Shown here piece after piece: positions 25,994 to 34,711 of a stretch of DNA of 64,000 bases. Position 1 is the stretch's first letter. Each line of letters begins with the position of its first letter. The DNA comes from an uncultured Eubacteriales bacterium (GTDB lineage: Bacteria > Bacillota > Clostridia > Oscillospirales > CAG-272): assembly GCA_934796165.1 (NCBI GenBank), contig CAKVOU010000004.1:62001-126000 (forward strand), in the 5' to 3' direction. Made by a program: the position numbers and the translations under genes. Under the pieces are notes generated by a model. The model was not told the origin of the DNA, ran no database searches, and saw nothing but the letters and a program-made list of their open reading frames with translations.

Positions 25994-26533
25994 TCAGTTT
26001 GCGAAGGGAGCGCCGAATGCTCTCAGCAGCTCTCTTGCTTCGTCGTCGGTGTTTGCCGTCGTCACGAAGCAGATATCCATGCCGCGGATCTTCTCAACCT
26101 TATCGTACTCGATTTCGGGGAAGATCAGCTGTTCCTTGAGGCCGAGGGAGTAGTTGCCGCGGCCGTCAAAAGCGTTGGGATTGATACCCTTGAAGTCACG
26201 GACACGGGGGAGAGCGAAGTTGAACAGTCTGTCGACAAATTCATACATTCTCTCGCCGCGGAGGGTGACCTTCACACCGATCTTCATGCCCTGACGGACC
26301 TTGAAGTTAGCGACCGACTTCTTAGCGTAAGTCGGAACTGCCTTCTGACCGGTGATAGCGGTGATGTCGGCGATGACGCTGTCGATCGCCTTGGAGTTTT
26401 CTCTTGCTTCACCCACGCCGACGTTGATGACGATCTTGTCGAGCTTCGGGATCTGCATGACGCTCTTGTACTCGTACTTCTTCATGAGTGCGGGAGCGAT
26501 TTCTGCTTTATACAGATCTTTTAATCTTGCCAT
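25994..26533 (-). CDS. rplE: 50S ribosomal protein L5
   Basis: 179 aa. It has YKSVMQIPKLDKIVINVGVG, the block around QKAVPTYAKKSVANFKVRQG, and the end FVTTANTDDEARELLRAFGA. It carries 5S rRNA into the central protuberance and contacts the 30S head. Confidence 0.98.
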   Translation of the reverse strand: MARLKDLYKAEIAPALMKKYEYKSVMQIPKLDKIVINVGVGEARENSKAIDSVIADITAITGQKAVPTYAKKSVANFKVRQGMKIGVKVTLRGERMYEFVDRLFNFALPRVRDFKGINPNAFDGRGNYSLGLKEQLIFPEIEYDKVEKIRGMDICFVTTANTDDEARELLRAFGAPFAN

Positions 26534-26551
26534 TGTCTTCCGCCCTCCTTA

Positions 26552-26866
26552 TCAAAGCTTTTCGCCGCACTTAGCGCAGGTGCGGACTTTCTTGTCGCCG
26601 TCAAGAAGCATCTTGACGCGGACACCCTTCTGGCACTTGGGGCAGAACAGTGCGACCTTGGACGCGTAGATTGCGCCCTCGGCATCAACGATTCCGCCGG
26701 TCTCGCCCTGACGGCGAGGCTTTACGTGCTTGTGGATCATGTTGACTGCCTTCACGATGACCTTGTCTTCCTTGGGGCTGACTGCGATCACTTCGCCCTT
26801 CACGCCCTTGTCATCGCCGGAAAGTACGACGACGGTATCGCCGGTTTTGATATGCATCTTTGCCAT
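26552..26866 (-). CDS. rplX: 50S ribosomal protein L24
   Basis: 104 aa. A KOW-type SH3 domain (TGDTVVVLSGDDKGVKGEVI) followed by GVNMIHKHVKPRR-like sequence. The C-terminal part has CPKC and CAKCG, four cysteines able to form a zinc ribbon, as in some L24 proteins. An assembly initiator near the exit tunnel. Confidence 0.97.
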   Translation of the reverse strand: MAKMHIKTGDTVVVLSGDDKGVKGEVIAVSPKEDKVIVKAVNMIHKHVKPRRQGETGGIVDAEGAIYASKVALFCPKCQKGVRVKMLLDGDKKVRTCAKCGEKL

Positions 26867-26881
26867 TGTCCGATACCTCCA

Positions 26882-27250
26882 TCAAAGTACTTCGGGAGCC
26901 AGAGACAGGATCTTCAGAAAATCCTTCTCACGGAGCTCTCTTGCCACAGGCCCGAAAATACGGGTGCCTCTCGGCGTGTTGTCATCACGGATGATGACTG
27001 CTGCGTTTTCGTCAAACTTAATGTAAGAACCGTCTGCACGGTGAATGCCGTGTACGCTTCTGACAATAACCGCTTTGACAACGTCGCCCTTCTTGACTAC
27101 GCCGCCGGTTGCAGCCTTCTTGACTGCACATACGACGATATCGCCGATGTTTGCATATCTGCGTCCGGTTCCTCCCAGAACGCGAATGCACATCAGTTCC
27201 TTCGCACCGGTGTTGTCAGCGACGTTCATAAGTGTCTGTTGCTGAATCAC
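26882..27250 (-). CDS. rplN: 50S ribosomal protein L14
   Basis: 122 aa, exact family length. It has MIQQQTLMNVADNTGAKELM, RRYANIGDIVVCAVKKA and DDNTPRGTRIFGPVARELRE. It forms inter-subunit bridges and is the contact site for silencing factor RsfS. Confidence 0.99.
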   Translation of the reverse strand: MIQQQTLMNVADNTGAKELMCIRVLGGTGRRYANIGDIVVCAVKKAATGGVVKKGDVVKAVIVRSVHGIHRADGSYIKFDENAAVIIRDDNTPRGTRIFGPVARELREKDFLKILSLAPEVL

Positions 27251-27324
27251 TTTCTTTTCCTCCTACTGTTTCGGCACGCTTCAACGTACCTACTATTCGA
27301 ATGCTTGTGAATGTGCGGTGCGAA

Positions 27325-27582
27325 TTACTTCGCCTTTTCGATGATCTCGGTGACGCGCCAACGGATCGTCTTGGACAGGGGTCTGGTCTCCATGACCTCG
27401 ACCTTGTCGCCGACGCCGCATCCGATCTCGTCACGCGCGTGGATCTTCAGCGTGCGCTTGATGATCTTTCCGTAGGTTGCGTGCTTGACGTTGTCTTCGA
27501 TTGCGACGACAACCGTCTTTTCCATCTTATCGCTGACCACGAGTCCGACTCTGGTCTTTCTGAGTGCTCTTTCTTCTGCCAT
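27325..27582 (-). CDS. rpsQ: 30S ribosomal protein S17
   Basis: 85 aa OB-fold protein. TRVGLVVSDKMEKTVVVAIE and ARDEIGCGVGDKVEVMETRP are the S17 hallmarks. A primary 16S-binding protein. The 74-bp gap to rplN has only a ribosome binding site. Confidence 0.98.
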   Translation of the reverse strand: MAEERALRKTRVGLVVSDKMEKTVVVAIEDNVKHATYGKIIKRTLKIHARDEIGCGVGDKVEVMETRPLSKTIRWRVTEIIEKAK

Positions 27583-27597
27583 GACTCATTCTCCTCC

Positions 27598-27786
27598 TTA
27601 TGCTTTCTTTTCCTGAAGAATGGTCATAACGCGAGCGATGTCACGCTTGACCTCAGTGATCTTGTGCGTGTTCTCAAGCTGATTGACCGCGTGCTGAAAG
27701 CGAAGGTTAAAGAGCTCGGTCTTGAGATCCTTGAGTTTCGCATTCAGTTCTTCGGCGGTCATTTCTCTGATATCACTTGCCTTCAT
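27598..27786 (-). CDS. rpmC: 50S ribosomal protein L29
   Basis: 62 aa helical hairpin: MKASDIREMTAEELNAKLKD and LFNLRFQHAVNQLENTHKI. Located at the exit tunnel next to L23, near the SRP and trigger-factor docking site. Three bp after rplP. Confidence 0.98.
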   Translation of the reverse strand: MKASDIREMTAEELNAKLKDLKTELFNLRFQHAVNQLENTHKITEVKRDIARVMTILQEKKA

Positions 27787-27789
27787 CGC

Positions 27790-28218
27790 TTATGCCTCCT
27801 CTGTCTCAACTTCGCTCTTCACCACAAACTTGCACTTGATCGGCAGCTTATGGCTTGCAAGACGCATTGCTTCCCGTGCGACGGGCTCGTCAACGCCTGC
27901 CATCTCGAACATCACGCGTCCCGGCTTTACAACCGCGACCCAGTATTCGGGAGAACCTTTACCGGAACCCATTCGGGTTTCAGCCGGCTTCTCGGTGATC
28001 GGCTTGTCGGGGAAAATCTTGATCCAGACCTGACCGCCACGCTTGGTGTAACGCGTCATAGCGATACGGGCAGCCTCGATCTGATTTGCAGTAATCCATG
28101 CGGGCTCAAGGGCAACAAGACCGTAAGCACCGTTGGAAATCGTATTGCCGCGTGTAGCCTTGCCCTTCAGACGGCCGCGCTGTACACGACGATACTTGAC
28201 TCTCTTCGGCATTAACAT
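27790..28218 (-). CDS. rplP: 50S ribosomal protein L16
   Basis: 142 aa. It has MPKRVKYRRVQRGRLKGKA, GGQVWIKIFPDKPITEKPAE and RMGSGKGSPEYWVAVVKPGR, all typical. It helps place the A-site tRNA. Its start ATG shares one base with the rpsC stop (TAATG), which implies translational coupling. Confidence 0.98.
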   Translation of the reverse strand: MLMPKRVKYRRVQRGRLKGKATRGNTISNGAYGLVALEPAWITANQIEAARIAMTRYTKRGGQVWIKIFPDKPITEKPAETRMGSGKGSPEYWVAVVKPGRVMFEMAGVDEPVAREAMRLASHKLPIKCKFVVKSEVETEEA

Positions 28219-28988
28219 TACTTTCTGCCCCCTTCCTTAGGAGTTCTCTCACCGCGGAAGTTACCGTTGCCGCGGTTGCCGTTGAAGTTTCTTCTGTCAC
28301 CGCGGTTGTCTCTGCGATTGTCTCTGCGATCGGAACGGTTGTCCTGAACGCCCTGTCTGTTGACCTCGTTCAGCACCTCGCCCTTGTAGATCCAGACCTT
28401 CACGCCGATCTTGCCGTAGGTGGTGTTGGCTTCCCAGAAGCCGTAGTCGATGTCGGCACGGAGCGTCTGAAGCGGAATGGTGCCTTCATGATAATGCTCC
28501 GTTCTTGCGATCTCGGCACCGCCGAGACGACCGCCGCAGGAGATCTTGATACCCTTTGCACCAAGGCGCATGGTATTGCGGATCGCCATCTTCATCGCAC
28601 GTCTGAACGCGACTCTGCGCTCCAGCTGGGAAGCAATGTTCTCAGCGACGAGCTGTGCATTCAGGTCGGGCTGACGAATCTCGTTGACATTGAGTGCAAC
28701 GGGACCGCCGACGATCTTTTCGATCTCTGCCTTGTACTTTTCGATTTCGGAGCCGCCCTTGCCGATGACAAGTCCGGGCTTCGCGCAGTCCACGAATACG
28801 CGGACACGCTTGCTGTCACGCTCGATCTCGATCTTTGCGATACCGGCGTCCATCAGCTCCGTCTTGAGATACTTTCTGATCTTTGCGTCGGACACGATGT
28901 TGTCACCGTAGTTCTTTGCAAACCATCTGGAATCCCAGTTTTTGATTACGCCCACGCGAATGCCGTGGGGATTCACTTTCTGACCCAT
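28218..28988 (-). CDS. rpsC: 30S ribosomal protein S3 with Arg/Asn/Gly-rich tail
   Basis: 256 aa. KH domain (VIGKGGSEIEKYKAEIEKIV) and the C-terminal S3 domain ending near GVKVWIYKGEV. It lines the mRNA entry channel with S4 and S5 and has helicase-like activity. After the normal end (about residue 218), a further ~38 residues are made of DNRSDRRDNRRDNRGDRR-like repeats and RGN/RGE motifs, a flexible basic tail as in some other Clostridia. It overlaps rplP by one base. Confidence 0.97.
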   Translation of the reverse strand: MGQKVNPHGIRVGVIKNWDSRWFAKNYGDNIVSDAKIRKYLKTELMDAGIAKIEIERDSKRVRVFVDCAKPGLVIGKGGSEIEKYKAEIEKIVGGPVALNVNEIRQPDLNAQLVAENIASQLERRVAFRRAMKMAIRNTMRLGAKGIKISCGGRLGGAEIARTEHYHEGTIPLQTLRADIDYGFWEANTTYGKIGVKVWIYKGEVLNEVNRQGVQDNRSDRRDNRRDNRGDRRNFNGNRGNGNFRGERTPKEGGRK

Positions 28989-29003
28989 CTGCTCGTCCTC
29001 CTA

Positions 29004-29339
29004 TCAGTCTTTTTCAGCGACCACGAGGGTAACGTGGCTGGTTCTCTTCAGGATTCTGTCGGCGCTGCCCTTTGCTCTCGGCATGATTCTCTTGAGAGTC
29101 GGACCGGGGCAAACATAGCAAGCGGAGACATAGAGCTTAGAAGGATCCATGTGGAAATTGTTTTCCGCATTGGCAACTGCGCTGTGCAGCAGCTTCACAA
29201 GATACTCGGAAGCGGACTTCGGAGTGTTCTTGAGGATTGCCATTGCGGTATCGGTATCTTTTCCTCTGATGAGGTCAAGCACGTACTGCACCTTGCGGGG
29301 GGAGATTCTTGCGTATTTCAGCATTGCTTTTGCTTCCAT
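29004..29339 (-). CDS. rplV: 50S ribosomal protein L22
   Basis: 111 aa. It has YARISPRKVQYVLDLIRGKD, LLHSAVANAENNFHMDPSKL and PTLKRIMPRAKGSADRILKR (the loop reaching into the exit tunnel). The ATG at 29339 follows GGGAGGG by eight bases. The longer frame to 29360 is not used. Confidence 0.98.
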   Translation of the reverse strand: MEAKAMLKYARISPRKVQYVLDLIRGKDTDTAMAILKNTPKSASEYLVKLLHSAVANAENNFHMDPSKLYVSACYVCPGPTLKRIMPRAKGSADRILKRTSHVTLVVAEKD

Positions 29340-29356
29340 CTCAATTACCCTCCCGA

Positions 29357-29635
29357 TCAACCGTTGTTCGACGTCTTCGTGCCCGCGTGACCCTTGAAGG
29401 TTCTGGTGGGAGCGAACTCGCCGAGTTTGTGTCCGACCATATCTTCGATGATATAGACCGGAACGTGCTTTCTGCCGTCGTGAACCGCGATGGTATGACC
29501 GACGAACTCAGGGAAAATAGTGGAAGAACGGCTCCAGGTCTTGATGACCTTCTTCTCGCCCTTCTCATTCATAGCGCAAATACGTGCGTAAAGCTTCGCC
29601 TCTACGAACGGCGCCTTCTTCAGACTTCTGCTCAT
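29357..29635 (-). CDS. rpsS: 30S ribosomal protein S19
   Basis: 92 aa, exact family length. MSRSLKKAPFVEAKLYARI, IKTWSRSSTIFPEFVGHTI and HKLGEFAPTRTFKGHAG. A head protein contacting the 50S subunit. Confidence 0.99.
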   Translation of the reverse strand: MSRSLKKAPFVEAKLYARICAMNEKGEKKVIKTWSRSSTIFPEFVGHTIAVHDGRKHVPVYIIEDMVGHKLGEFAPTRTFKGHAGTKTSNNG

Positions 29636-29649
29636 ACTATATTCCCTCC

Positions 29650-30480
29650 TTATTTAGCGTTTCTGCGCTTCACGATGAACTTGTTGGTGCGGGCCTTATG
29701 GTCACGGGTCTTATAACCCATAGCCGGCTTGCCCCAGGGGGTCATCGGGCCGGGATGTCCGACCGGTGCCTTACCTTCACCACCACCGTGAGGGTGATCG
29801 CAGGGGTTCATGACAGAGCCGCGGACGGTCGGGCGGATACCCTTGTGTCTCGTCTTGCCTGCCTTACCCAGTTTCACAGTGTCATGCTCGAGGTTGCCGA
29901 TCTGACCGATCGTAGCCTTGCAATCGAGGCGGATGATTCTGACCTCGCCGGAAGGCAGTCTCACCTGAGCGGAACCGTTTTCCTTAGCGATCAGCTGTGC
30001 AAACACGCCTGCACTGCGGACAAGCTGAGAGCCCTTGCCGGGATACAGCTCGATGTTGTTGATGAGCGTACCGACCGGGATATTTGCGATCGGAAGCGTA
30101 TTGCCCGGCTTGATGTCCGCATTTGCGGAGGAGTAAACAGTCTCGCCGGTCTTGAGTCCGGAGGGAGCGATGATATAGCTCTTGTTTCCGTTCTCGTCCT
30201 GGAGAAGTGCGATATACGCGGTACGGTTCGGATCGTATTCGATGCCGAGGACCTTTGCCGGAACTTCGCTCTGACGCTTGAAGTCGATCACGCGGTACTT
30301 GACCTTGTTTCCGCCGCCCTTATGGCGAACGGTGATCTTGCCGTAGCTGTTACGGCCGGCGTGCTTCTTCTTGGTTGCGAGCAGGCTCTTCTCGGGGGTG
30401 AACTTGGTCACCTCGTCGAAGGTTGCGACCGACATATTTCTTCTCGAGGGAGTTGTAGGTTTGTACTTGAATGTAGGCAT
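29650..30480 (-). CDS. rplB: 50S ribosomal protein L2
   Basis: 276 aa. It contains KITVRHKGGGNKVKYRVIDF, the RNA-binding central domain and the highly conserved GSVMNPCDHPHGGGEGKAPV near the peptidyl transferase centre. The initial methionine opens MPTFKYKPTTPSRRN. Essential for subunit association. Confidence 0.99.
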   Translation of the reverse strand: MPTFKYKPTTPSRRNMSVATFDEVTKFTPEKSLLATKKKHAGRNSYGKITVRHKGGGNKVKYRVIDFKRQSEVPAKVLGIEYDPNRTAYIALLQDENGNKSYIIAPSGLKTGETVYSSANADIKPGNTLPIANIPVGTLINNIELYPGKGSQLVRSAGVFAQLIAKENGSAQVRLPSGEVRIIRLDCKATIGQIGNLEHDTVKLGKAGKTRHKGIRPTVRGSVMNPCDHPHGGGEGKAPVGHPGPMTPWGKPAMGYKTRDHKARTNKFIVKRRNAK

Positions 30481-30497
30481 TCTCTTATCCTCCTACC

Positions 30498-30791
30498 TTA
30501 GTTCAAGCCTTCGAAGAACTCGATCGGCTTGGAGTCAGCCTTCAGGGTAACGATGGCTTTCTTCCATTCCGAGGTGTAACCGGAGTGTACACCGAGTCTC
30601 TTCGGCTTTTTCTTCATGTTCACCGTGTTGACGGACTGAACGCTGACCTTGAACATTTCCTCAACCGCATTTGCGATCTCAGCCTTGGTCGCATTCGGCT
30701 GAACCTTGAACGTGTACTTCTTTGCAGCGTGGTTGTCCATGCTGGCTTCCGTGATAACGGGAGCAATGATGATATCCTGTACCATTTTCAT
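30498..30791 (-). CDS. rplW: 50S ribosomal protein L23
   Basis: 97 aa. MKMVQDIIIAPVITEASMD, the KYTFKVQPNATKAEIANAVE block and NTVNMKKKPKRLGVHSGYTS. Docking site for trigger factor and SRP at the exit tunnel. Its ATG overlaps the rplD stop by one base (TAATG). Confidence 0.98.
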   Translation of the reverse strand: MKMVQDIIIAPVITEASMDNHAAKKYTFKVQPNATKAEIANAVEEMFKVSVQSVNTVNMKKKPKRLGVHSGYTSEWKKAIVTLKADSKPIEFFEGLN

Positions 30792-31414
30792 TATGCGTAC
30801 ACCTCCTCAAGTTTTTCGACTGCCGTCTTTGCGATGATGAACTTGTCGGCATTGAGAATGTCGTAGACGTTGATGGTGTTATAGAGCGAGGTCTTGACGC
30901 CTGCGATGTTCGCGCAGCTCTTGACCACGTACTTGTCAACGCCCGGAAGGACGACCAGCGCCTTCTTTTCGGAGCCGAGCGCCTTCAGCATGTTCGCCAT
31001 GGTCTTGGTGCTGAAGGAGTCGCACTTGATGTCGTCAACGACAATCAGGCTTCCCTCTGCGACCTTCGCGGACAGTGCGCTGTAAAGTGCCAGTCTCTTG
31101 GTCTTCTTGTTCATGCCGGTGCGGTAATCTCTGGGCTTCGGGCCGAGAGCGACACCGCCGTGCGTCCACTGAGGAGAACGGGTGGAACCCTGACGTGCAC
31201 GACCGGTTCCCTTCTGTCTCCAGGGCTTCTTGCCGCCGCCGGAAACCTCCGTGCGGGTCAGCGTGGACTGCGTGCCCTGTCTCTGGTTCATCAGATAAGC
31301 TCTGACTGCTGCGTGGAGGACAGCACCATTGACGTCCGCTCCGAAAATCACATCGGACAGCGTGATTTCGCCGACTTCCTTGCCGGCCATATCAAATACC
31401 TTTACGTTTGGCAT
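30791..31414 (-). CDS. rplD: 50S ribosomal protein L4
   Basis: 207 aa. It has RQGTQSTLTRTEVSGGGKKP, GRARQGSTRSPQWTHGGVAL (the loop entering the exit tunnel) and KTKRLALYSALSAK. In gamma-proteobacteria L4 also represses the S10 operon through its leader. Whether the long leader here serves that purpose is unknown. Confidence 0.98.
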   Translation of the reverse strand: MPNVKVFDMAGKEVGEITLSDVIFGADVNGAVLHAAVRAYLMNQRQGTQSTLTRTEVSGGGKKPWRQKGTGRARQGSTRSPQWTHGGVALGPKPRDYRTGMNKKTKRLALYSALSAKVAEGSLIVVDDIKCDSFSTKTMANMLKALGSEKKALVVLPGVDKYVVKSCANIAGVKTSLYNTINVYDILNADKFIIAKTAVEKLEEVYA

Positions 31415-31435
31415 TGTTTGTTTCCTCCTTCCGCA

Positions 31436-32068
31436 TTATGCTTTGATCGAGTCGCGGATGAACACGATGCCGTCCTTGGCGCCGGGAACGGCACCCTTGA
31501 TGGCAAGCAGGTTTCTGCCGCTGTCGATCTTGACAACCTTGAGATTCAGAACGGTGACCTGTTCGTTACCGTACTGGCCCGCCATCTTCTTGTTCTTGTA
31601 GATGCGGGACGGGGTGGAGTTAGCACCCATAGAGCCGGGCTGACGGTGGATCGGACCGACGCCGTGCGTGGAGCACAGAACGTGGTTGTTCCATCTCTTG
31701 ACTGTACCCGTGAAGCCGTGACCCTTGGTCAGACCAGTAACGTCGACCTTTTCGCCAATGGCGAAGGTATCGGCAGTGACCGTGTCACCGACATTCAGCG
31801 CGGAGCAGTCATCAAGGCGGAATTCCTTGAGATGCTTCTTGGGAGCAAGTCCCGTCTTCTTGAAGTGCCCGATTTCAGGCTTTGTGAGGTGCTTTTCCTT
31901 GACTTCCATGAAGCCAAGCTGAACGGCGTCGTAGCCGTCGTGTTCAGCGGTTTTCTTCTGTGCGACAACACAGGGGCCCGCTTCGATCAGAGTCACCGGG
32001 ATGACGTTTCCGACTTCGTCGAAAACCTGCGTCATACCGACTTTTCTACCGATAATGCCCTTTTTCAT
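31436..32068 (-). CDS. rplC: 50S ribosomal protein L3
   Basis: 210 aa. MKKGIIGRKVGMTQVFDEVG at the start, GFTGTVKRWNNH and GPIHRQPGSMGANSTPSRIY in the loop that approaches the peptidyl transferase centre. Preceded by AGGAGG. 133 bp after rpsJ, one of the wider gaps in the operon. Confidence 0.99.
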   Translation of the reverse strand: MKKGIIGRKVGMTQVFDEVGNVIPVTLIEAGPCVVAQKKTAEHDGYDAVQLGFMEVKEKHLTKPEIGHFKKTGLAPKKHLKEFRLDDCSALNVGDTVTADTFAIGEKVDVTGLTKGHGFTGTVKRWNNHVLCSTHGVGPIHRQPGSMGANSTPSRIYKNKKMAGQYGNEQVTVLNLKVVKIDSGRNLLAIKGAVPGAKDGIVFIRDSIKA

Positions 32069-32201
32069 TTTGATTTCCTCCTGTAAATTATTGGTTGACC
32101 GTCTTTCACGGACAACTTGATTTACAAAGTTACCGATCCCCGCCCGGAAGCGGTTCGGCTGTTGTCTTTGTGGCCTTGGAAAATTGCCGGAACGCTACGC
32201 C

Positions 32202-32513
32202 TTACAGCTTAACGTCGATTTCAACACCGGCGGGAAGTTCAACGCTCATCAGCGCGTCCACAGCCTTCTGGGACGGTTTGATGACGTCGATCAGTCTCTT
32301 GTGCGTGCGGAGCTCGAACTGCTCGCGGCTGTCCTTGTACTTGTGGACCGCGCGGAGAATCGTGATGATCCCCTTATCGGTCGGGAGCGGTACAGGGCCG
32401 GAAACCTCGGCGCCGTTTCTCTTTGCGACTTCCACAATCTTCTCTGCTGCCGCATCGACGAGGGTGTGGTCGTAGCTCTTCAGACGCACTCTGATCTTTT
32501 CTTTGACTGCCAT
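32202..32513 (-). CDS. rpsJ: 30S ribosomal protein S10
   Basis: 103 aa. IRVRLKSYDHTLVDAAAEKI, SGPVPLPTDKGIITILRAVH and KRLIDVIKPSQKAVDALMS. First gene of the S10-spc-alpha operon. Also NusE in transcription antitermination. No tuf or fusA lies directly upstream. Instead a leader of about 340 nt separates it from its promoter. Confidence 0.99.
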   Translation of the reverse strand: MAVKEKIRVRLKSYDHTLVDAAAEKIVEVAKRNGAEVSGPVPLPTDKGIITILRAVHKYKDSREQFELRTHKRLIDVIKPSQKAVDALMSVELPAGVEIDVKL

Positions 32514-32855
32514 TGCTTTTGCCTCCTATCAGATTTCGCTTGCTTTCCTCACGCGTATATATAATGTAGCGCGTTCCCGGGAAAGCGGCGTTCCCGATGG
32601 GACTCAGTCAGATGTACACCGTTCCGTGTGTTTCATCGGCTTCCCTGAAAAGACGGACTTTGCCCTCCCATCAGCATCTGGGAGAAGCAAACTCCGGGGG
32701 AAATACGAATCAACACATGCGTCACATCCGGCACCGCATGTTGCACCGGATCGTGTTCACCTGAGCTGTTGTCGCCCGGTTAAACGGACATACTCCGCGA
32801 AAATTCCCCGTTCAGCGTCCCGAACGGCAACCTCTCGCATCATCGCATATCAAGC
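32514..32855 (-). promoter_or_regulatory. long 5' leader of the S10 operon
   Basis: The only consensus promoter before rpsJ lies at 32862-32890, leaving roughly 340 nt of untranslated leader. It has several hairpins, such as CTCCCA / TGGGAG around 32662-32685. A TATATA-rich stretch at 32555-32566 could be a second, closer promoter. No known leader family was recognised. Confidence 0.5.
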
Positions 32856-32861
32856 TTTTCT

Positions 32862-32890
32862 ATTATATCATGCGCATGGGCAAATTGCAA
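32862..32890 (-). promoter_or_regulatory. promoter of the S10-spc-alpha operon
   Basis: Minus strand: -35 TTGCAA (32885-32890), 17 bp, -10 TATAAT (32862-32867) preceded by an extended TG. Confidence 0.75.
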
Positions 32891-33186
32891 TCAATTTGTA
32901 TTCGTCGTTTCCAATGAAATTTCAGACATATTTTTCAAGTGATTCTGTCACATTGCACAATTTCGGCTTTATCAACGTAAAATTACGCGAAATAAACTGT
33001 GCCGGGGCCCTTTGTTCGTCCGTTTCTGCAATTCCGGAAGAATAATTTGCGGTTTCGGTTCAATTTCGGCTGTACGTTTACAATTTATTCACAAGTAGAG
33101 TTTATAATATTTATTTGATGTGCAACGTTTCGTCTGATAGCGGTTGCAATACTTCTTCATAGTTCTTCCGGAAGGACGGTCGCCAT

Positions 33187-34098
33187 ATGAATTCCAAGTT
33201 GAAGACAATTTTTACACGCCTTGTATCCCGGGGGACGCCGGCGGCGGGAATCTGTATTGCCGTTTGCCTGACCCTTGCGTTTTTTCTCGATTTTGACACA
33301 AAAATCGGATACTTTGCTTCTGCATCGCCGTTTCCGTGGATTGCGACCGGCATCGCCGTTCTGTTCCTGATTGCCGTCGCAGTGGATGCGATCTGCTTTC
33401 TCCGGCAAAAGGACCTCGCGGATTCTTTCGCAATCCGTCCGGGTCTGCGGGTCGCCGCGGCGATCGCGGCGGTTGCGTTTCTGTTCTGGGGGTTCACCGC
33501 CGCCGGCACTGCGTCGGCGGCAGATGAAGGAATCCGTCGGGTCCTTCTGTACCTCGCCGCGATCGCTTCCCTCCCCGCCGCCGGGTACTACCTGACGGTC
33601 ACGCGCGGGAAAACCGGATCTGCCGGAAATGCGCTCTCCCTGTTTTTGCCGGTTGCGGGTGCACTCCTGCTCGGCGTCACCTACTTTGATTACTTTACCC
33701 CCATCAACGGAGCGGTCAAAATCCCGCTTCAGCTTGGGATCGTTGCCGTTCTGATTGCCGACCTGCAGGAGCTCCGCCTCCGGATCGGAGGGACGTACGC
33801 CCGCCCGCGCGTTGCATTTGCCGTACTGCTCGGCAGCGGGATGCTCTGTATCGGTGTTTCTCTGCCGGTTCTTGTTGCGACCGCCGCGGGGATTCTGAAA
33901 TTCTCGGAATACACCGCCTGTGCGGCTTTGCTCCTCTCTGCCGGGATTTATCAGTTTGCACTGGGGCATTCCCTGCTTTCGTCCGACGGCAGTAAAACAA
34001 TTTCCGGCGGCGAACCCGACGGGAATGAAAATGAGTCTTACAATGAAGAATCCGCTGACGCGGCGCAAACATCCGACGACAACTCCAATAACGAATAA
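33187..34098 (+). CDS. multi-pass membrane protein of unknown function
   Basis: 303 aa with about eight hydrophobic segments (roughly 18-34, 48-70, 86-106, 118-134, 149-166, 174-192, 207-229, 234-254). The tail of about 45 residues is acidic and Asn/Ser-rich (NENESYNEESADAAQ, then ending DDNSNNE). I do not recognise the family. The ATG at 33187 has AAGGA about 11 bases upstream. Only 12 bp separate it from the HTH regulator, so the two are co-transcribed. They lie between the divergent S10 operon and the rplJ leader. Confidence 0.75.
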   Translation: MNSKLKTIFTRLVSRGTPAAGICIAVCLTLAFFLDFDTKIGYFASASPFPWIATGIAVLFLIAVAVDAICFLRQKDLADSFAIRPGLRVAAAIAAVAFLFWGFTAAGTASAADEGIRRVLLYLAAIASLPAAGYYLTVTRGKTGSAGNALSLFLPVAGALLLGVTYFDYFTPINGAVKIPLQLGIVAVLIADLQELRLRIGGTYARPRVAFAVLLGSGMLCIGVSLPVLVATAAGILKFSEYTACAALLLSAGIYQFALGHSLLSSDGSKTISGGEPDGNENESYNEESADAAQTSDDNSNNE

Positions 34099-34110
34099 AG
34101 GCGGCAGACT

Positions 34111-34659
34111 ATGACTGCAAATACAAGAATTCAATGGCTGCATAAAAAAATATCCGAGATGAGCTTCCCGAACGCAACACGGATCGCGGAACGCTTCGGC
34201 ATTTCCCACCGCCAGGCACAGCGCGACGTTGATTTTCTGCGTAAGCACCTCGGTGCGCCGGTTGCGTACAGCGCGGAAAACAAGGGCTTTTATTACACGG
34301 CTCCGTTTTCCCTGCCCCTGCTTCTGGTATCCGCAAACGACGACAGCTATGTATCCGACGTGACCAGCCGGAACGCCTCGGAGCTTGCCGCCGACGAAAC
34401 GCTTATCCAGATGCAGATCCCTTTTACCGCGACGGTGGAGATCCCGGACAAATTGACCGCGATCGAGCTGAACCAGTTTATTATATCTAATGAAGGAAAG
34501 TGTCGTTACATCTGCGAATTCCACAGTGTGGAAGCCTTTCTCGGGGCGCTGTTTGCAACCGACGCGGACGTGCGTCTTCTGGAGCCTGCATGGCTGAGGG
34601 AAAAGGCACTCGCCGCGGCGGAACGCATGATCGGGAACAACCGCGACATATCCGACTGA
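34111..34659 (+). CDS. HTH transcriptional regulator resembling truncated WYL protein
   Basis: 182 aa. Residues about 5-60 form a DeoR/HTH_11-like winged helix (ATRIAERFGISHRQAQRDVD, then FLRKHLGAPVAYSAENKGFY), the start found in WYL-domain regulators. The C-terminal ~80 residues (PFTATVEIPDKLTAIELNQF and later FLGALFATDADVRLLEPAWL) resemble the WCX module that ends such proteins. The WYL domain itself is missing. No ligand is predicted. It may act on the co-transcribed membrane protein gene. Confidence 0.65.
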   Translation: MTANTRIQWLHKKISEMSFPNATRIAERFGISHRQAQRDVDFLRKHLGAPVAYSAENKGFYYTAPFSLPLLLVSANDDSYVSDVTSRNASELAADETLIQMQIPFTATVEIPDKLTAIELNQFIISNEGKCRYICEFHSVEAFLGALFATDADVRLLEPAWLREKALAAAERMIGNNRDISD

Positions 34660-34711
34660 CGCAGATTTCCGCACACACTTCCGATAATTCCGAAAAAATT
34701 TCAAAAAACTA

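Noticed and set aside
33157..34704. 515-codon minus-strand open frame
   Set aside because: It is antisense to the membrane protein and HTH genes, which have matching starts and domain features.
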